This document shows positions 57,742-64,000 of a DNA stretch of 64,000 bases, piece after piece. Source of the stretch: Benincasa hispida (lineage: Eukaryota; Streptophyta; Magnoliopsida; Cucurbitales; Cucurbitaceae). Below the pieces are notes generated by a model. That model was not told the origin of the DNA. It made no database searches and worked only from the letters and a program-made list of their open reading frames with translations. A program made the position numbers and the translations under genes. The stretch is taken from assembly GCF_009727055.1 (NCBI RefSeq), contig NC_052350.1, forward strand, positions 25,064,093 through 25,128,092, given 5' to 3'. Numbering within the stretch: position 1 is the stretch's first letter; every line of letters begins with the position of its first letter.

Positions 57742-59707
57742 AACTCCCACCTGAATTTAAATGTGAGAAATTAATATTACATATGAGTACAATAAACTAG
57801 GGCATATACCCAAAAGTTCTCCCATTTGTCCTAGTTTACAAACACCATAGACCTAAACTCTGTAGGTGACCCTAAAAAACATTAGCCGTGAGGGTTTTTG
57901 TAAAAGGATCAGCAATGTTTTGCTCAGAAGGTATCTCACTACAACGTCACCACGGTGTACGATTTCCCGGATAAGGTGGAACTTGCATTTAATGTGCTTT
58001 CCCTGTTTATGGCTTCAAGGTTCTTTTGAATTTGCAACTACGCCACTGTTGTCACAATACAAGGTGATGGGTAGATGCATATTTGGAACAACTTCCAAAT
58101 CTATCAAGAATTTCCTCAGCCATACTACTTCTTTTGCTGCTTAACAAACATCTACATATTCAGCTTCCATTGTGGATTCAACTATACAGGTCTATTTTAT
58201 GCTTCTCCACACTACTGTTCCTCCGTTAAGAGTGAACACTGATCCAGATTTAGACTTTCTAGCATCTTTATAAGTTTGGAAATCAGAGTCAGTGTATCTA
58301 GTAAGGATCAGATCCTTAGCACTATACACGAGCATGTAGTCCCTAGTTCTCCTAAGATACTTTAAGATGTTTTTAATGGCAGTCCAATGATAACGTCCAG
58401 GATTAGACTGGTATCTACTGACGATCCTTACTGAGTACCATATGTCAGGTCTAGTACATAACATTGCATACATCAGGCTTCCAACTGCGGAAGCATAGGG
58501 AATTTCTCATATTCTTAGCTTGTTTAGGTGTCTTAGGATATTGTTCTTTTGACAGATGAATTCCATGTCTGAAAGGTAACAAACCCTTTTTGGAATTCTA
58601 CATTTTATATCTAGACAGCATTTTGTCTATATATAATGCTTGAAATATGGCTAGTGTTCTATTCTTGCGATTCCGAACAATTTGGATCCCAAGAATATAT
58701 TTCGCATTTCCTAAATCTTTCATTTGGAATTGTGTATCTAGCCATTGTTTGACGTCAGTAAGATATCCTATATTATTCCCAATGAGTAGAATATCATCGA
58801 CATATAAAACTAAGAACTCTATAGTAGAATTCACGATCTTCTTGTAAACACAAGGATCGTCAACATTCTGTTCAAAGCCATAAGATTTGATCGCAGTATC
58901 AAACCTTATATTCCAGGATCGAGAAGCTTGTTTCAACCCATAAATGGATTTTTGAAGCTTACAAACTTTTTGTTCTTGACCCTATGCAATAAACCCCTCT
59001 GTTTGAGCCATATAGATACTCTCTTCAAGATCGCTGTTTAGAAAGGCTGTCTTGACATCCATCTGCCAAATTTAATAGTCATAAAAGTTGACAATGGATA
59101 AGAGTATTCTAATCAACTGAAGTGTGGCAACAGGAGAGAAAGTTTTTTCATAGTCCACACTCTCTCTAGGTATAACCTTTCGCAACAAGTCGAGCCTTAA
59201 AAGTTTGTACTTTACCGGCTTGGTCTCGTTTTCTCTTGTAGATCTACTTACAACCAATTGGTTTTACATCATTTGGTTGATTTACAAGTTTCTAGACATA
59301 ATTAAAGTACATAGACTCCTTTCAAGGTCCATGGCTTTGACCCACTAATCACGGTCTACATCTTTCATCACCTGTTTATAGATCGATGGATCCTCTATCC
59401 CATCATCAGGTATGACAACTTGTGTTTCTGTTAAACCCAAGTAATGGTTAGGCTGATGAACAACCCTCCCACTACATCGAGGCATTCTCAACTCTTGAGA
59501 ATGATGTGACTGACCAGATGTACTAGTTTTATCTACTATTTTAGTAGATGAACTAGCTCTATCTGTAGCGTCTTTTGAAATTCCTTTCAACACTATTTTA
59601 CTGCTTGGTTGATGATTTCTAATGTGGTATTCCTCTAGGAATGTGGCATTTGTTGATATGTTCTTGTTGATTTCTAATGGGTTAAATTTCTATGTTCTTG
59701 TTATCAC
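57742..59707 (-). pseudogene. Copia pol remnant (linker, RT, RNase H), reverse
   Basis: From right to left: a VSTNATFLEEYHIRN-like relic and the linker SSTKIVDKTSTSGQSHHSQE with RMPRCSGRVVHQPNHYLG; RT start VDYEKTFSPVATLQLIRILL; RT core MKQASRSWNIRFDTAIKSYG, FLVLYVDDILLIGNNIGYL and FQMKDLGNAKYILGIQIVRN; and RNase H YAMLCTRPDIWYSVRIVSRY, AIKNILKYLRRTRDYM and DARKSKSGSVFTLNGGTVVW. The YVDD box (about 58797-58808) is intact, unlike the other copia RT copies here. Stops and small shifts separate the pieces. Integrase and gag are cut off at 59707 by a family-B LTR. It lies directly before its 3' LTR. Confidence 0.92.
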
Positions 59708-61788
59708 TGTACAAGAGTACCTATGAGTGGATACGGATCTTTCCAATTCATTGTGACGTAATTTCCACATATAAATTCATATATACAAATATGCATTAAA
59801 AACACTAAATTATTGGCATGCTTAAAGGATAAATAAACAAGAGACCGAGAGAACATACCAGTTGAAGACTTTCTTCATTTGAAAACTCGCGCTCTCCACG
59901 AACGAACTCCTCTCGCTAAAACGTCAGGTAATCTTTAAGCAACTCTTCGATTGTCTACCTCGAACGAATTTGCAAGAACACAAGGAAACGGGGATGAAAC
60001 ACCACTCGGAGCCCTCAGTATTCTCGAAGTGAGAATCCAAAGGGTGGGCTTTGTTTGGATTTGGTAGAGGTGAGGAGGAAAGACAAACGTATACTAAGAT
60101 CAAGCAAATGGGAGAATAGGAAGACAATCGTATAGGCGGGTGCTTGATCGTTTAGTGCATGGTACATGATCGTGTAGTAAAAACTGGGCGATCGTCTAAA
60201 CGATTGTTTAGTTCAACTCAGTCGTTAAGCGATCGTCTAGGAAATGGTAAGCAATCATTTAGAGAAAAGGCGTGCGTTGTGTGCGATCAATCGTTAAGCG
60301 ATCATTTAGTAAACGATAAGCGTTATCGTATAGGCTCTCAAATACTATACGATCGATTTCTAATCACAACGTGAGCGATTATGCATCTCTTTTGCAAAAT
60401 GAAAACCATTTTCATTTTATTCTTCAGTTACTAAAACTGATTTGAACTTCCCACTAACGCATGAATTCGGAGAAAATAATGGGCAATTATCTCATAACCG
60501 TCCAATTAATAAAATAATAAATATAATCATATCATAATCGCAACCTTTAGTTTGATATCATATATCAACCATAGTGTTTTCTTCTCAACTTGATATAAAT
60601 CATATTTATATCTAATTTCCTCCAAAATAATGTATCTCATACATTTAGTCAACCATATCATATATAATTAAACAGTTCATTTATATCATATATAATCGAA
60701 CTCCCTCTTATGAATTTGAACATTTCAAACTGACTAAAAAAACTGATCTTCAACTTGTATCCAAACTACCAAGGGGACCTTATGGACCTATGCCTCAAAG
60801 CTCCAACAGTACGTGAATAGATAACTAAAATCTTAGCAACAAAATCCACCATCCGTTAACTACCAGACATTTCACTAAAGACCGACAGTTGAACTCTTCT
60901 TACCACAGATATATTTTTGTGTCTATCAGATATAACCAATCATGAGTACGATAACCCTTCACAGAGACTCGTATGTACAGTTGGGCCAATTTACCATTTT
61001 TCCCCTGTAGTTACATTTCCCTCCTTAAGTACCACTGACCCCTCTAATGAACCATACAACATAGTCCTACTATGTGTGAAAACCTCAAGCCCTAGAATCG
61101 GCCTTTAAGGGAGCTATCTATCTACTTATCCCTACTTCAAGGAAAGAGTGAATTCCATCTTCTATAGCTGAGTTCCCAACTCCCAAACCAGACGAATCCC
61201 TAAAGTGGTAGGTTTGAGTCGGTGACCCGGCCACTCGCATCCATGCAAATCAAAGGACCGCCCTCAATGATAGAAGTTTCCAACTCACTTAGGATTGAGG
61301 TCATGTTACCTATGGTCATCCTAGTAAAGTGAAGTCTCTGTCATAAACGACATTATATAACAAGACGTTAACATTTTGTGGTCAGGTTTTATATAAACTC
61401 TTTGTATAGGATGCCTTCACTCGCATGTCCCCAACACGAATGATCAGGATCAGACCATCTGTCACAAGTCACAACACTTGTAACTATTCCACAAAGTGGG
61501 TTGTATCCATAGCGTTACCAGGATAAGGTTTCCCTAATATATCCATATACTACAGACCATTTTTGTTAGCTCTTAAGACATGATCCACTTGTATGTCACC
61601 ACATACATGCTTAAGTTACATAAAGACAACAAGGGATTTTAGTTTATTAGTTTGTGGTAAAGCAAATAAAACATCCAAATAAGCAAAACCAATAAGTGAA
61701 GTAAATATCATATATTATACATCACAAGCGTTCGTACAAACTATTTACAAACTACAGGACACGAGACTTTAGGGCATGATCCCCAACA
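59708..61788 (-). repeat. Family-B copia 3' LTR, reverse
   Basis: The reverse strand begins TGTTGGGGATCATGCCC at 61788, next to the purine tract CAAGTGGGAAAT, and ends near GGTACTCTTGTACA at 59708. The length of about 2.08 kb includes a 0.25-kb island of CGATCGT(C/T)TA words (60120-60375). Its pol continues to the right. Confidence 0.8.
60120..60375. repeat. CGATCGTTTAG-type repeat island in a family-B LTR
   Basis: It contains GATCGTTTAG, GATCGTGTAG, GCGATCGTCTA, AACGATTGTTTAG, GTTAAGCGATCATTTAG and similar words, about ten in 250 bp. They resemble the island at 41960-42560 in the leader of an unrelated copia family. Confidence 0.8.
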
Positions 61789-64000
61789 ATTTCCCACTTG
61801 TCCTAAAGCAAGTGGGGTGTACAAAAACTAGTACAAAACAATAAACTAGGGCACTAAGGCCTAGTATAATAAAATCTCAAACTTTTCCTAGTCTAGTCAC
61901 GAACAGTCTTGTAGACCCATGCTCTGAAGGTGACCCTCAAATACTGTAGCCATGAGAGCCTTTGTAAACGGGTTAGCAACGTTGTGCTACAAAGCGATCT
62001 CCGTGACAATCACATCCCCTTGATGCACTATCTCGCAGATCAAATGATACTTCTGCTTTATGTGTTTGTCGTGCCTGTGACTCCAAGGCTTCTTGGAGTT
62101 CGCCACAGCACCATTATTGTCACAATAGAGGGTGATTGGCCTAGACATATTTGGAACAACTTCCAATTCTGTTAAGAACTTCCTGAGNNNNNNNNNNNNN
62201 NNNNNNNNNNNNNNNNNNNNNNNNNNNNNNNNNNNNNNNNNNNNNNNNNNNNNNNNNNNNNNCCTCCGTAAAAGTTTAAAAACTGACCCCGACTGTCTTG
62301 TGAGATTCTCATCAGTCTGAAATCAGTATCCGTGTATCCAATAAGGAAAAATCCCTAGATCGCATAATGAGCATGTAGTCCTCGTTTCTCCGAAGATACT
62401 TAAGGATTATTTTCATTGCAGTCTAGTGACTCTAGGCTAATTTAGCTGATACGCTATTGACATCCCATAACCTGCAAGATGTTTGTTAGTACAAAGCATC
62501 GCATACATCAAACTACCACGACAGATGCATTTGGAACCCATCCATTCCTCAACATTTGAGGCATCTTAGGACACATTGTCCTTAGATTAAAGTGACTTAC
62601 ATGCCTGAACGAGTAGGCCCTTTTTGGAGTCCTGCATCTGAGTACTTGAGCAACATTCTGTTAATGTAACAATGCCCGAAACGGTGCTAACACCTTGTTC
62701 TACGATCCTGAAAATATGTGTATTCCCAGAAACAAACTGAGTTCTTTCCTTGAATTCTTCAATTTGGAATTGGGTTGCTCGCCAGTTTCTTAATGCGAAT
62801 CAAGTAGACCTACATCATTCCCATGAGTAGTATATCATCTAATATATAACATTAAGAAAAACTATTGAAGCGTTGATGATCTTCTTGTAGACAAAAGGTT
62901 TCATCATCGTTTGAGGCCAAAGCCATACGATTGATCGCAGTATCAAATCGAATGTTCCAAGATTGAGACGCCTGTTTTAGCCCATAAATGGACCGATTCA
63001 GTTTGCAAACTTTGATCTGACCTTCGGTAATGAATCCCTTGGATTGCACCATAGTACATGGTCTCCTCAAGATTGACATTCAGAAAGGTGTCGTTCTTGA
63101 CGTCCATTTGCCAGATCTCATAATTATAGTAAAGTTGCAATGGATAGAAGGATACAGACTGACTTTAACATGGCACAGGCGATAAGTCTCCTCATAGTTG
63201 ACTCCCTCTACCTGGGTATAACCTTATACCATAAGTCGAGCCTTGAAGGTTTGCACCTTCCCATCAGCACCCCGTTTCCGCTTGTAGATCCATTTATAAC
63301 TATAATCTATTAACCCCATCAAGATGATCTATAAGATCCTATACTGAGTTGAAGTACATCAACTCCATCTCGAGATCCACAGCTTTGACCCATTCATCCT
63401 GATCTATATCCTCCATTGCCTTCTGATAAGACAATGGATCCTCAACGTCGCCATCTACTAGCATAGCAAGGATTTCTGTGAAACCCAGATAGCGAACGGC
63501 CGGGTTCGCAACCCTCCCACTGCGTCAAGGATACATCAAATCTTAAGGTGGAACCGAACTACTAGATGAACTATCATCAACAACTCTTACTGATGAAGCA
63601 GGCCTTTTAACAACTCTTGTTGAAGCTTCAGTAGTTTCGTTGGAAAGCTCATGTAACATGACTTTACTATGTGAACTGTGCTCCCTAATATAATATTCCT
63701 CCAGGAAAGTAGCATTCGTGGAAACAAACACCCTATTTTCCAATAGATCATAAAAATAACCCCTTCGTGTACCTTTGAGGTAGCCTACTAAGAGGCATAA
63801 CCTTGACCGTGGTTCCAACTTTTTAGGATTCGCCTCAAGCACATGTGTCGGGCAACCCCAAATGCGAAAGTAACGTAAACTAGCTTTACGCCTGTTCCAC
63901 AACTATAGAGGTGTTCTCGCAACACTCTTGGAAGGAACACAGTTAAGTATGTATACCGCAGTTTCCACTACGAAACCTCAAAATGAGTCCGCTAACGAAG
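61789..64000 (-). pseudogene. Copia family-B pol remnant, running off the window
   Basis: On the reverse strand, right to left: the integrase tail RKASLRYFRIWGCPTHVLEA, NPKKLEPRSRLCLLVGYLKG and RVFVSTNATFLEEYYIREH with a serine-rich linker (63543-63902); RT with MDVKNDTFLNVNLEETMYYG (about 63100), YGLKQASQSWNIRFDTAIN and a broken YVDD region near 62840 (an extra base makes a stop); and RNase H-like sequence toward 61900. The integrase core and gag should lie beyond 64000. A 75-base run of N interrupts RNase H. Confidence 0.88.
62188..62262. other. Assembly gap (75 N)
   Basis: A run of 75 undetermined bases falls in the RNase H part of the reverse copia element; the true length is unknown. 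Confidence 0.99.

Overview
This is plant nuclear DNA: AT-rich, with dense nested LTR retrotransposons, plant-type primer-binding sites and plant gene fragments that carry introns. The organism is an eudicot. A cucurbit is my guess from the general look of the repeats, and the window alone cannot prove it. I find no intact host gene; every coding stretch I recognise is a transposon remnant or a captured gene fragment.

Layout. 1-2519: a copia RNase H remnant and an unidentified decayed reading region. 2520-11207: a reverse-strand Ty3/gypsy LTR with a 591-bp tandem duplication, followed by an Athila-type gypsy element (4696-about 10989) that lost its gag and protease and has a broken pol. 11208-16142: a copia LTR piece, a forward gypsy LTR end with primer-binding site and gag remnant, then decayed gypsy LTR pieces. 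16143-21637: copia element I (partial LTR, PBS, 2.2-kb leader, gag, decayed pol, partial 3' LTR), cut by a reverse gypsy LTR and protease fragment (21638-24846). 24847-26060: copia scraps. 26061-39773: a nearly full-length reverse copia element whose 3' LTR is interrupted by a 5381-bp CACTA transposon (27404-32784). 39774-49640: forward copia element II, holding a family-B solo LTR. 49641-64000: further copia LTRs in both orientations, including a solo LTR with a perfect target-site duplication (52168-54081), and two reverse copia pol remnants, the last running off the window.

The most interesting object is the CACTA element. It has 32-bp terminal inverted repeats, TTTAATGTCGG-type subterminal repeats and a matching AAT duplication on both sides, but no transposase. 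Its cargo is a 5' piece of PEX7 (reverse strand, two frameshifts), a piece of a conserved but not securely identified plant protein, and several exons of the cell-cycle kinase WEE1 with introns retained but the DFG motif deleted. It is a gene-capturing (Pack-CACTA-type) transposon.

The second is in copia family A. A splice-donor-like AAAG/GTATG near the LTR 3' end and a polypyrimidine-CAG acceptor immediately before the gag ATG bracket the PBS and the whole 2.2-kb leader. This suggests a 5' intron. The leader also carries an island of palindromic short repeats (GCGTTGCAACGC or ACGATCGTGTAG types) whose sequence differs between copies; the same motifs recur in unrelated LTRs nearby.
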